The position numbers and the translations under genes are program-made. DNA of 64,000 bases, from positions 26,589,036 to 26,653,035 of the forward strand of contig JAFMSR010000009.1 of NCBI GenBank assembly GCA_022818135.1, given 5' to 3'. Positions 36,186 to 49,215 of this stretch are shown here, in pieces; the first letter of the stretch is position 1, and every line of letters starts with the position of its first letter. Source of the DNA: Saxidomus purpurata (lineage: Eukaryota > Mollusca > Bivalvia > Venerida > Veneridae). The notes beneath the pieces were generated by a model. It worked only from the letters and a program-made list of their open reading frames with translations, did not search any database and was not told where the DNA came from.

Positions 36186-37209
36186 CAAGGTCTTTCAAAT
36201 AGTATGGTCCGGAAACGAGCGTAATACGATAAATAACCTGCCTCGGATCACGTGACAAACATCTGGGTACCCGCAATTTTGGAAAAAGAAAGAAATTATT
36301 GATACTTTATATCTCGATATTTCACCAATCAATTTGACCAACAAAGTGATCCTTAATACAATATATGCATTCCCTTATCATAATATTATATTTTTACCGA
36401 TGTTTCGTTTTAGGTGGATTTACGCATTGGAAAGTTGACCTCATACAAACGGGTTTTTTCACAAATGACCAAATTTTAGCGCTTCTTGCCTATTTGCTGG
36501 TGTTTTTCATGGGATTGACTTTAACATCTTGTCTCATAGATTTAAAACTAATTGTAATTTGTTATGTCTTAGATTTTCATACTTTCACCCGTATTTTAAT
36601 TTTCTGGGACAGTTAGATCCGCTATCAAAAACTAAAAAACTTGGCGTCAAGGTGATTCATCCCCCGCAACACGATGAAATTAAAAGCACTTAGTTTTAAC
36701 TATTCATATTTAGGGTCAAATGATCCAAAATATCTAATCTAAATTGTAAATCTAAAACTTATTTTTTAACAGATATGAATTAGATCAAAATTTCGCGCTT
36801 TTTTATTTGATAACATAATAACGCTTTACGTTTGTATAGACCACTATTGAAGTAAAATTACTTTATTTGGCAAAATGAAAAACAATTAACTTGGAATAGC
36901 ATGGACCGTGTTGACAGTTACTGAAAGATAATAGTTAATCATAAATGAGATTTTAATTTCATAGTTTTACAGAAAATTTCATCAGGCTTTCCAATTATAC
37001 CATTTTCTAAATTAAATGTGGTATTTAAATGACACAACAACGGCGTTTTGATATTCAACTTTCTTGACTAATACATGTGTTTCCTAATATTCCGGGTGTT
37101 ATATGATCCGCGTGATAAACGCATAATAAAATTCAATATAAAAGACAAGATTATCATTACGAAAGACATTATAGAGAGGTCTCAGGACGATACTATTTGA
37201 AAGACCTTG
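36186..37209. mobile_element. same non-autonomous element, copy 2
   Basis: It shares ends and interior with the copy at 34064. The first 20 bp of its TIRs match perfectly and then decay on the right side. The target duplication GTTAAAG flanks it exactly (36179-36185 and 37210-37216). Length is 1,024 bp. An 83-codon frame inside (36365-36616) is not conserved in copy 1. Confidence 0.9.
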
Positions 37210-37423
37210 GTTAAAGCAACGGCAAAATTGTTTTTGGGTTGCAGCTTCTTCTCAACCTTTTGACAATAACATCTAGATAATTTTTCAGATAAAATAAACT
37301 GGTCAAAGCATTGGACAATATATAAGGCAAGAGTATTTCTGAATATTTGGACAATTTCTGTGTGTCTCTGACTATTCCCAAAAAATAATATACCTCTTTT
37401 GGGACTTCTCGCAGATATATATA

Positions 37424-38781
37424 CAGTGTTCCAGCTAAAATCTGAAATCTGGCAGGAAGTACTGGTGTCAAATAGTTGGCATTTTGGCAAACAATTTTGG
37501 GTAAATATGTCATCCCTTCTTAAACAGGTTAGTTATAATACTGTATTTAGTAACAGTAAAGGTAACTAAATAAGAGCAAGTTGGTTGAAAAATAGCCTGA
37601 TTTCACATTCGTTAAATTTTTTACGGACATTATTATTTTAAACTACATTGCAGTTGACTTACAGTGAACAATTTTATAAGTGCTTGAAGGAAAAAAACCT
37701 TATGTTGCATTTTTGCAAATAGCTAAAAATTATTTTTGGATCCTTGTTTAACTTTATTTGCAATAAATACAACAGCAGATTTTCTCTGTACATCAACCAT
37801 AATTGAATATATATAAAAGAGACAATACTCAAAAACAAATAAAAGTATATTCCACAAATTGACCTGTTCTTAATTTTGTAACCAATAAATATAGTAAAAT
37901 AATTGTAATTTACTTTATTTCTAAATATAGCTTTATGGCCAACCTGTTAAAAGGGGGCTCCCATAGATTTTTTCACGCGATCGAATACTTTTCATTTGAA
38001 CTTCCGTTGGTATGGCCGTTTGCTGACCAAAACTTTTTAGGTAATGTGACCAATCACTAGAATCTGCAAATTATTGGCTAGTGACTGGGTGACATTGGAA
38101 TAAGCAGTGTACTGTTCTGGGATATCTTCTGAAATTTCACAAAAGTTATATTTTTTTATATTATAGTTATTTATAATACAATCATGTTCCCAAAATAATA
38201 ACAAACATAATATGTTATGTCAAGGTTTCTGTTTAGGTGGATTTACGAAGATCAACTTTTGTATTCAAACGAGGTTTTTTCACAAAGCCAGGCGGACATC
38301 TAGCGTAATTTTAGCGCTTATTTGCTAGCTTGTATGATGTTCATGGGATTGATGTAGCATCCTTTCTGAAACACAAAATGTGTTTATTACGTCACCTACG
38401 TCTACCATTTTTTTTTAAAGATATTACTTGTTTAAATTAACATATTAAAGAAGACATCTGATCATAAAGTGTTGACACCTATCTATCATGGTTCGCAAAC
38501 ATCATAGCTGTTATGTAAACGAAACAATCGAGCATTGATCAATTAGTGTTAATCCGATTATAGCCCGAGGTCATCAACACGTGTTTATCAATTAGGCGGG
38601 AAAACAGCTGCTATTTACGACCGGTCATGCGTCATGATGTACATTGTTAAAATTTAAAATTTCTTAAAGGGCAACAAAGTTGTCTTATCAAAAGGGCAAA
38701 GGGCGCTATTAAAAAAGGCAGGGCGCTGCAGAAAAGGGACAGGGCGCCGCGCCCTGCTATTTAGGCCTAGCTGGAACACTG
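37424..38781. mobile_element. hAT-ended element whose interior matches the 7-bp-TSD family
   Basis: The ends are a 14-bp inverted repeat, CAGTGTTCCAGCTA at 37424 and its complement ending at 38781. These look like hAT termini. Flanks are AT-rich and no clear 8-bp duplication can be read. At 38231-38370 the interior repeats landmarks of the 34064 element in order: aggtggatttacg, gttttttcacaaa, attttagcgctt, gttcatgggattgatgta. Near the right end are gggcgc repeats (38700-38758). Confidence 0.65.
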
Positions 38782-41697
38782 ATATAGCACAGCAATCTTA
38801 TCGATTTATGATGGTGGAGGAACCGGGGGCCGTTCTGATGATCCATGTTTTGCCAGTTCAGAAAGTTTAAACCAGACCATGGATCCGAAATACCTTCAAA
38901 AATATTTAGTCAACCTTTTAAACAAGACTTTCAACCCCATGGCATGTTAGACCTCTGGCATAATTTTAGTATTTCAATCACATTATCACAATTAAAATAG
39001 ACCAATCCCTGCATACATGTATTCTATTGAATTTTTTACCATCCTACAGTTTTGATTGCATGCTTTCATTTCTTATGAACTCTGACATTTCAGTTGTCTT
39101 TATTTATGGATAATCCCATCTGATAGGATTTTCTGCTTGTGAATGTGTTTGCGCAGAAACATTATCATTTAAATTTGACCAGTCTTCAAAAACAACTTTG
39201 AATGTAACTTCAATAATTATTGTAAGAAACAGTCTGAATATTTTTTTCAAATTATCTTCATGAATGCTGGAACTTCTTTATTCTTAAAAGATCGACAACC
39301 AGAAGATCCGGGACCATGATATTGCGTAATTATATGCATGTGCAGTTGTGCACACAACACATTGTAACATATATCATAATTTTCTAAATTTAATATTCTT
39401 GAAAGAATTCAGCTGACAGGTACTTGACACATCAAAAGGAAAAAAAAGAACTTTTTTACTTTCACTTCTAAGGCCAAATTTAGTTCCTCATCCCTAAATT
39501 CAAAGTATACTTACCAGACATGAAAAAGTAATCAATTAAATTTTGATGATTTAGCTTTTCAGTAATCAATTACTTCATGATTTAATACTGCATAATTTGC
39601 AAGCAATTTACTATGATTATTTTCCAGGAAAGTTATTATGCTCAATGATAACATCCTTGTGTAAACAATTGGTTGAAAAAAAACAGATCGGTGAATCTAA
39701 TTTATTATTTCAACAAAACAATGAATGAGCTAATAACATTATTTTTTATTCTCTGTGTCACAACCCGTTTGAAATGCTGTGATGAGGCTTAGTACTGGAA
39801 TGTACTACCGTAAATCCTTCTGTGAATTAAGCCAAGAGTACACTACATGTATTTAGATGTAATTGTTTGGTTTGGTTTTTTGACTTTCTTTGTGAAACAA
39901 ATGCTTTTCAGTATGTCACAATAATTATAATCGCAATATTTTATCAAGTAATATAGCAGTATATTGCAATACCATTTTTGCTTGCAATACTCAGCCCTAC
40001 TTCTGTGTATATGTACTATATTGTGTGGAATCGGAGAAAGAAATGCACAAAAATTCTGAGTATTTTGGTAAAACTTTGCAGCATTTAGGAAGTATTTGAT
40101 GGATTTACATCAAATAAAAGTGGTGGGCCAGGTTAGATAAATAATTCCTAATGCCAATTACAAAGAGATACAAGAATATAGCAAAATTGAAAATCTCATC
40201 ATCATAATAGTTGGATCGGCTTCATTCAAGTTGTCTGCTCTCTAACTTCCACAACTCTTGACAGGGCTAGCACTGGGTCATTTTTTCTTTGAGCTATTTT
40301 GTACATGTGGCACTATTTGCGTAGCACACAAAACATATTCTTTCTTTAAAGTTGTAGCCAATCCAATTTTTTTGAGCCAATTAAAAGACTTTGTAGCCAA
40401 TATTGGCATTGGCCAATGTCAGAGCTAGCCCAGGAAGAGAATAATCTGCATGGGTCAAGGTCACATTTAAGGGTCAAAAGTCACCAGACTATATTTCATT
40501 TAAGTTCCATTAGCAGTTTGGAAATGATATCGCTAGCTTTTTTTTTGATGAGAATTTTATCAAGGTCGTAAGAGCAGTATGTTAGCTTAGTATTGGGATG
40601 AGCCCGGCATGTCTCCCACCCATAAGCAACAGTAGGAGAAATTTACCTGAGCAATTTAGTATAAAAGGTAGAATTTTAGCAAGAAAGGTAATTCATTTTG
40701 TTCAGAGGCTTTGACTCCTTAATAGACCACATAACCCTGCATCAATATTTAAACAAAGAAATTATTAATAGATACACAATGTATTATGGAAAACAAAACC
40801 AGACACTGAAGAATCAATCCTGAATCTGTTAGAAAAGGCAGAAGGTACTCAATACAACTTGAATATTGATAATTAATGATGGCAATTATTTTACAAAGAA
40901 CATCACAGACAAAATACAAGAGAAACCCCACAGAGTACAGAATATAGGAATAAAACAGTTATACATGAAGGTTGAATCCGGGGTTACTCTGAAAGGTCAT
41001 TTACCTCAAATATTGTAGTTTAGCACAAGTTCCAAAGAAATTTGTATTTTATGCTTTTTTTCCGCTAACAGTATTTACAGTAAAACTGTTGTGGTAGAGT
41101 TATTTCTAGACTCACAAAAAGGGCAGTGTCCTCATAAAGGAATAGGGCATTATTCACAAGTTTGACTCCAAAGTCCATAAATGTTGTTTGGAATGACTAA
41201 TGCTTGAAACAGCTTTAAAAAAATAGAAGAAAATTCCTTAAAAATGGTGAAAGAATCTTCTAATCTCAAAGGTTTTTCAAAGGTTACGATGCCTTATATT
41301 TACGTGGGGTACATGAACACCAAAAGAGTAGAAGAAAGCAGAGGTTTCTGGCGGAGAAAAAAGTGCAGGCTGCAGCATCCTACTAAATTTGAGAATGAAC
41401 AACTTTTATTGCCTGTCATAGTGAAGTCCTGATCATACAAGTATATACATTGTATGCACTGCTTGTTAATACTGGTTCTTTTTCAAACAAAATTTTCACC
41501 AAGCTTCCAACGACAGACACATTTATAGTGTGTGTAAACTTTACAACAAACAGATGTGGTTGAAAATTGTCTAACAGGATTTAATATAGTTTGCAGGTGC
41601 AAAGGAAACCAGACTTTTAAAAATGTTAAATCTGAAATGGTTTTTAATTCTTCACTGGTTTAGAACTTTAATAAAGATTTCTATCATGTGTGCATGT
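38782..41697. other. intergenic, nothing recognised
   Basis: AT-rich DNA. A ctagactcacaaaaagggcagtg stretch near 41107 resembles 14577-14605 and may be a decayed transposon end. No gene could be supported. Confidence 0.45.
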
Positions 41698-41945
41698 CTG
41701 CCTCGGTGGTCGAGTGGTTAGAGTCGCCAACTTAAAATCACTGTAACCTCTTATAGATTCAGGGTCATGGGGCGAGCCCTGCTACCAACCATGTCCCTTT
41801 ATGTGAGAAAATTGGCAGTTTCTCATGGCGGACAGGAGTCTAGTACTGGTTCTTCCCAGGAATGATTGTTAGGTACATGTTAATTGCCTGTCTGTTAAAA
41901 TGACCATAATACAGTTGGAACGGGCGTTAAACACCTACAACAACA
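41698..41945 (+). mobile_element. tRNA-derived SINE (Leu-like head), best-preserved copy
   Basis: The head ctcggtggtcgagtggttag is typical of a tRNA-Leu-like gene. The body includes tagtactggttcttcccagg and a tail gttggaacgggcgttaaac followed by an AAC-rich end. Confidence 0.85.
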
Positions 41946-42404
41946 ACATCATGTATGTACATGTACTACAAGATGACAGTCAAAGAAATCACTCAAAAGC
42001 TAAATGAAACTGCAGCCTTCAGGGACAAACAAGTTAATTTGTCATGAAATATTAATGAACATAATGTCTTTAGGCTCAAAGATCTTATCAAGAAAGTTGT
42101 GACCTTATATATCAGACTAGTCATAGAAACTTTGATAAGTGCCTTTGTCTTGAATTTCTGCTGAGGTAACATTAGAAGCTTTTTGACCTTGCACAGTTGT
42201 TTTCGCCAGTACATATTATGTTAACAGATTATCTGTCATTCATTCATTTTGTAATTCGAATATTAGGTCATACATGTTTACAAGATTTTCAAACAAGTTA
42301 CTTGTATAAATTACTATGGTATAAAGCTATGTTTAAATTTGATGGACTTGTGAGTTTATATTTACCAGAATGTAATTGATAATACCAATGCCCAGGTTAA
42401 AACT
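41946..42404. other. intergenic, nothing recognised
   Basis: AT-rich DNA between the SINE and the homopolymer block. No feature could be supported. Confidence 0.4.
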
Positions 42405-42827
<423 letters not shown>

Positions 42828-45263
42828 TTTAACAACTTCATGTATACATGATGGGAAATCACATGATCAAAATAAATCTCTAAACAAAAGAAGATTTATG
42901 AAAATTGTTAGAAAATAATGAAAGCTGTTTAGTGTAGCTGTCATATGGCAACATAAACATATTCTAGAACTACACAGGTCTCGGTTACAGTCCCCTACTG
43001 ATTGTGAACACTTAAAAAATAAAGCTGTGTGTACTGATCCCCACTGCCTTTGAACATTTTCCCCAGATCATGAAGTGATCATACATTCTCTTCCTCCATC
43101 TTTTAGGAGTCATTGACCTTCGCTTTGGTTTAATGTGAACAACCTTTAGTGTAACAAGTTGCCTAATTGACTGTCAAAATACATGATTGTATATATAAAA
43201 AAAAGATACTGTTTGAAATGAGCAAATATGATTTACTTTATTAATTTCTTTAGACGAGGCATGGAGAGAAGTTACTTCGTTGTCTTATGTGAGCTAACGT
43301 TTTCAAAATCTGTTAAAGAGTTTTGTGTGCGATAGCTCAATTTGCGGAGACCTGATAAGCATCATTCCCAGACAAAATAGAAATCTGATACTGTAATTTT
43401 GAGATTTGTACTTTAAAACACATGTTAGTTAAAACGGTTTGTGTAAACATGTAACATTAATGTACATAGCCACGTTTCAAGTTTTCAGTGTCTGTTCTTT
43501 TTTTTTCGGAATTTTAATCCGGTTTTCTTTTTTACGGAATTTTAATCTGGTTTGTATAGCTAGAATTTCAGTAGGTTGTGCCACCATTTGGTTTTGAGTT
43601 TGTTGTAATTACTGTTGTGAGCAGAGGGGTGCTGAAGTTAAATTGTGTGCAGCTGATTGTGTGTATGTTGACTGAATTAGTATTTTCAAAAAATAGATAT
43701 AAAGTCAGTATTCAATAGTGTCAGTTGCAATTATATGGAAGGTAAATTACTTTAAAGTATTTTCTGAAAATTGTATTGTGAAACATTTTCTCATTGTATA
43801 GTATATACTTACAGGTTTAATTAGCAAGCCAATTATTGGGTCACAATGACATTGGAAAAAAAAATTCAGTCGAACGTTGTGCACCTGAATTACTAAATTT
43901 TGATATTATACTCCTGCAAACTGAATATGGGGTTATTGACCCCCAGTGAATCGAAAGTTTGAATAGGTTTCAATTTTTGGACCATGGGGTTGCATAATCG
44001 AATAGGGAGCAGCCAACATTATTATTGTAAATCTAAACTATGTTCTATGTATGTAAAAATGACTTTTTATGAATCATTAAATTGTATTAAGTCATTAAAA
44101 ACACAAACATACAAAGTACACATGTCTCCTTCCCTTATTTCAAAACTTTGGACACATTTAATGAGTATTTAATAACTTTTCCACAAACTCGTAGACCACG
44201 GTTTTCTGTTTTTTTTTAAACCCCCAAACCCCGGACCCCTTACGACCCCGATTCATCAAAGCTCAGAAAAAGATTCGGAAGATGTTTTGCTATCTTAAAA
44301 CACTCAGATAATAGAATACATGGCGCCAACGTGAAAAATCAATGAAAACCCATTTTAATTACTACATATTAGACTTTAATATTGAAACTGTAAAGAAAAA
44401 CCGTTCACCCAACTATGCAATACGTAGGGCCCTAACGGAATTCCATTCCATCATTTGTAAACAAAAACAATAATCAGCCAATGGAAGTTCTGTAAAATGT
44501 ATACGTCACAGCATAATTAATCATGTGGATTTCGTCTCTTCCGCCATATTGCTGGAGTGTATAATGCTTCGGGAATAGAAAGAAAGAAAATCCACATTAC
44601 CAGCTACAGGGAGGGAGGGGCGGTATATCTGTTTTACAGATAGTTCTTTTCAAAATATTTAAGCCCGCGCCCCCCGCCCGTAAATTATATTTGCACGGTT
44701 TTTGCCTCTGCTTCCTATTAACCGACCTGTGATTCAGTGAAATGAAATGTGGAAGGAGCCATGGTTATAAATAGTTTTGTGTATCGTTCCTTGGTATCTA
44801 AAAATAGCCAGTGTAAAATTAGCATCCGAAAATAATTAATGTTGTGAGAAAGGGTATTTAATTATCACAATAGACAAACAATATGGAAGTTACATAAAAA
44901 AAGGGTTTAGTATTATGCTAATTACTAATAAAACTTTTTTTTATAAATCAGTTTCATAAACAAAAGGATATACAGCTAAATACATAGAGGCACGGACCGG
45001 TTTACCTGTTAAAAAAAAAAACTCCTCCCCGGAAACAACCAAAAACAAATGAGATTCCGGAAACAGTCTTAATTCAATAGTTTTTTATGTTAAATACACT
45101 TTTTATTATTCTAAATGATAAAAATTAATGTATTTGTTGAATATGTGTAATTTTAGAATGATAGGTTAGGTTTTAAGCAAATTAGTTCGATGTAACTTAG
45201 TGTGTACTTTATGTTGTAACGATTACCTCCCTTAGACGGTATTAAAACCCAAAATCATTGCAA
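42828..45263. other. intergenic; possible promoter near 44540
   Basis: AT-rich DNA. At about 44539-44554 a cttccgccatattg motif resembles a YY1-type promoter element, followed by GC-richer DNA to 44690. It could mark the untranslated first exon of SPATS2, but nothing proves it. Confidence 0.3.
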
Positions 45264-46164
45264 TCACGGACCTATATACACATGTGTATAGGTCCGTTCT
45301 CTATTAGAAAAAAGTATTACTTTTTCTTTTTTTGTATTTAAATAGTTCGATAAATTTTAGCGATATTTTTTGTTCAAGTTCTTTGACAGTTTAACAACTT
45401 ATCTGCTTTCCAGTTACGAAAATTCCCATGAGTGAATGAAAATAAAAACAGAAACTAGAAAATCTTTAAAATCATTTAAATTTTATTTGCATATATCATT
45501 ACAAGGATGAATAAAACAAATAACATGATTAACATAATGTGTATAACCTTTGGACACCGGCATTTTTGTTACACACTCGACAGACATGCGCGCCTTTTGT
45601 AAACACTGTACATCACGTTTTCTGCACTTTCGGTTTACTGCGCGTGTTGTATACGCCAGCAAATAGATTGAGCTGTAACATGAAAGTAAAATTTCCATTG
45701 GCCCACCTACAGAGGGCCGCCCGCAGGGGTCACCCTGCCTGCTAACCTGCCGCATGGACTTTTTTTTTTTTTTTTTTGCTAACGGGAGGTCAATTTCAGC
45801 GTTCTCCATAAGATGTCATATACCTAGGTTTGAGTGACGACATGTCTGCTTTATGTCTGTGAAAAAATATTTGCACCCGCTCAAAACACTATCCCACAGG
45901 GCCCTACCAACTTACTTGGTAAAATGAAAATTTTCAAAGCTGGTAAAATTGTGTCCAAGGTCATTTTCAAGGTCGTTAAAAGTGTCACATTTGCCTCGGA
46001 CGCCTGAGTTTTCAACAGTCAGGAGCTGTCGGCATAGCCTTTAAATTCTACAGACAAAACGTGTTCCATACTCCGTCACTGTCACTTCTATGGAAGGCCA
46101 AACCTGTCTTAACCCGCGTATCGTTTTATTACGTTACAGGTGTTCAAAGGATATAGGTCCGTGA
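45264..46164. repeat. 901-bp unit bounded by 14-bp inverted repeat, with internal palindrome
   Basis: TCACGGACCTATAT (45264-45277) and its exact complement (46151-46164) face each other. The left end is itself part of a near-perfect 32-bp palindrome (45266-45297). No target duplication is visible. A T(18) run lies near 45761-45778. Confidence 0.5.
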
Positions 46165-47889
46165 CGAGGTAATGATCATTTTATGTGTAAAAAGGGTTCA
46201 CTGATGTTAACCACGCACTTTTATAATAGAAACTGCCCCAGTGCCCACTCCCAGCCATGCTTCAAAACATGCCCCCCGCCTTTAGCCTTGCATCAATCTT
46301 GTTCTTATATGAAGGAGAGTTTCTAAAATGAGTCTAATAATGTAACATGGGCACAATGTCTTTGCTAGGTAAAAAATGTAGGTCACAACAGTACTTGTAA
46401 TGTCTGAAGTAAACTTCGCTTGGTCTAAATTGTTATCTATTCTGTTGTCATTCAACAAAGAAATTAGATCAAACTTCTGTTTCTGTTTGCTGGTGGTGTC
46501 AATACAAAAGAAAAATAGACATTTGTATTTAAGTGTAGTAACTGTTGTGCTATATTTTTCTTTAAAAGAAAATGAAATTAAGTTTAGTTGTTCCTTAACA
46601 AATAATGTCTGAAATGTTTAACTGTGCCCATTGAAATTGAAAATTTACCCACAGATTTATGGGATCAAGTCACATTTGCCTGCATGCTTATATGGTATCA
46701 TTAAATCCTTCATGATCACTGATAGTAGATTTTAGCTCAAAGTCCCAGTATAAAGAAAAATTTAAAGTATCAAACTTTAATTTTCCATATCATTTTAAGT
46801 CTTTAAGCTTCACTAGAGGTGTGGTCCCGGCGAGATCAGAGAAGTGGTCCCCACATTTTGAGTTTCTTTAAGCGAAATGAGCCAAAACTCTTGCTAATAA
46901 TTGATTCTGTTAATGACAATACACCGTAGTTGTATAAATGTAAATATACAGAATGTTTTAAAGTGAACAAACGCCATTCCTGAGCCTGAGTAATGTCCTC
47001 AGGACCTCTGACATGGAGTGTTCTTTAGGGACCTCTGAAATTAAGACTTCTTTAGTTTTGGACACTAAGAAATTCAGCACCTTCTGATTGAGGGTCAGGT
47101 CAGGTCAAGTTAAAGATTATGATGGTTTGTTTTGTCTTAACTTTGTCACCATAAGCCTTTACACTGTAAACTTACATGACTGTAAAGTTGACATTACTTT
47201 TCAAGAGGACTTCAACACCGACTTGAAATCGACAATTACTCACAACTGCTATTTGCGCATGTGTCTGGCCTGCGTAAGACTGGATTGTGGTACATTTAAA
47301 AGTTTTAAAAAAGAATGAAAACTATTTTATCAAGTGTCTGAGGTCAGTACACATTTTGTTGGGAAGTGTGGATCACCAAATATAGTGTGGCGTCTTGACC
47401 TCATTTTAAGATAAACCTATTTAAGTCAGTGTAAGCCAGACTACTATTGTTACGATGTTTGAACTGACCTTTTAAGCATTATTAGATTTTTAGAATTATT
47501 TCTCATGTACAATGTATGTCTTTTAAATCCTTTGGTTTTTTCTTTCAGAATGAGGTTAAGCCTTGTATCAAATGTTAAACTAAAAATATAATTTGAGGTA
47601 GTGGATCCTTGTAAGTCGTTCTTGTCCATTTCCCAGGGTCTCACAAACAAGTCATGTAACATTGATTTCTAGATGCCAAAATTTAACACGCATTTGGTTT
47701 ACGAATTTCAAAGTTTACCTTTTATGGTTTTGCTGATCTTGCTTATGTTTGGAATATTTAATTTGTACATTTGTATACTATGTATTATTTTGGCTTAGTT
47801 TAATCATACCTGTAGGGTTTGAATGAAAATAATTGGCAATTGCAGCTTTTTATTTTATTTAACTTTAACTTTTTGTCTTCTTTGCATGT
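46165..47889. other. intergenic, nothing recognised
   Basis: AT-rich DNA. Short frames of 70-76 codons at 46400 (+), 47088 (+) and 47450 (-) have no recognisable motif. Confidence 0.4.
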
Positions 47890-48075
47890 TTGCTGACTGT
47901 AATTAATGACTCACTGATTGCTAGTCATAGGTTGGAGCCCATCTGCCGATCTGATTCTTTATGTGAGAAAGTAGGCTGTTTTTTGTGGATCTTTGGAGTC
48001 TTAAGTAACTAGTCCTTCACAGGAATGATGTCAAGTTGTTAACTGCGTGCCAGTAAATAACTAACTGAAGTACTG
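47890..48075 (+). mobile_element. degraded tRNA-SINE
   Basis: A body resembling 41698-41945: ttatgtgagaaagtaggctg, then aactagtccttcacaggaatgatg. The head is worn. Confidence 0.5.
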
Positions 48076-49084
48076 ATAAAATGGGTGAAAAATCCAAACA
48101 CTTAGCTGGTCCAGTTATTCCTGCTGGTTTAAAGCAGTTTACAGCTTAAATTTGCATTTCACAAAGATTTATTTTAAGATATTATACAAACTGAACTATT
48201 GTGAAACCAATTTTGATTTAAGCAAGCTCGGTCATGCTGAATAAATCTTCACAATTTCTCTAACCACACCCATTTATTTATTTTGGCTCATCTGGCTGTG
48301 TCATTTATTAATATTTTATGACAAACCAGGAAAAAAGGGAAATATTAATTCTACCAATGGTCCATATAATACAAATACAAACAAATCCAGTTTGTTAAAA
48401 TGAAAAGTGACACCCATGTCCATTATCCTTCAGCATTTTACTGATGTTTAAAAAAATGGTTGCCAGGAAAATACTGCACAAAAAAAGCTTTTTTAATTGT
48501 AGAAAGATATATTTGTCCTTCCTAATTCTGATTATTAGAATTAAAATGAGGTCTGACTTTAAAATTTTGCGATAAAGGAAGTGCCCTATTGATAAAACTA
48601 GATACAGAGATATTTACATTTAAACCTCTTAGTTTGGACTTTCACATACAGATATATAGGTATTCAGCATATTTGAAACTGATAAAATAGGAGCTAATGT
48701 TAAATTAGGATTAAACATTAAAATAGTATTTCTAAAAGAATCGTGATGTGAAAGGTAAAATTGAACCTAAATTTAGCAGTTTTATACATTTGTAATTTGT
48801 TTACCTTCTCTGTGTGTAATATACGTTACATTTAAAGTTCAAGTGTTAATATTTGAAAGCAATAATTTACATATGTTGACGCAGCATTTTTTAGGAAATG
48901 ATATTTGTTATTTCACACAATCGTATTCAGTTAAATCTTACATAAGGCCTATGGTATTCTAGAATGTATAAATAGACTTGACTTACTGAAGGTTTAATGT
49001 AGAACTTATATAAGCTACGTATATACATGAAGAAGGCGGTATACATGTAGAAGTTACCCTTGATATCAAGTACAAGTGAAGACA
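48076..49084. other. intergenic, nothing recognised
   Basis: AT-rich sequence without gene or repeat that I can support. Confidence 0.4.
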
Positions 49085-49215
49085 CGAGTAAAATAGTGGT
49101 TAGAACGTTTCCTAGTAATCCCTAGGACATGGGTTTGATAATTTGTCAGGCCACTGGATATGTGTACTTGGACATCTGCGGCCACACGTATATGATCAGT
49201 TCGGCTACCTGAGAA
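49085..49215 (+). mobile_element. tRNA-like SINE head, weak
   Basis: aatagtggttagaacgtttc then gacatgggtttgata resemble box A and box B of a tRNA-derived element. The body is not matched elsewhere in the window. Confidence 0.35.

Noticed and set aside
41698..41790. Possible tRNA-Leu gene
   Set aside because: Box A is good, but the rest runs into the SINE body shared with 27745 and 61700.
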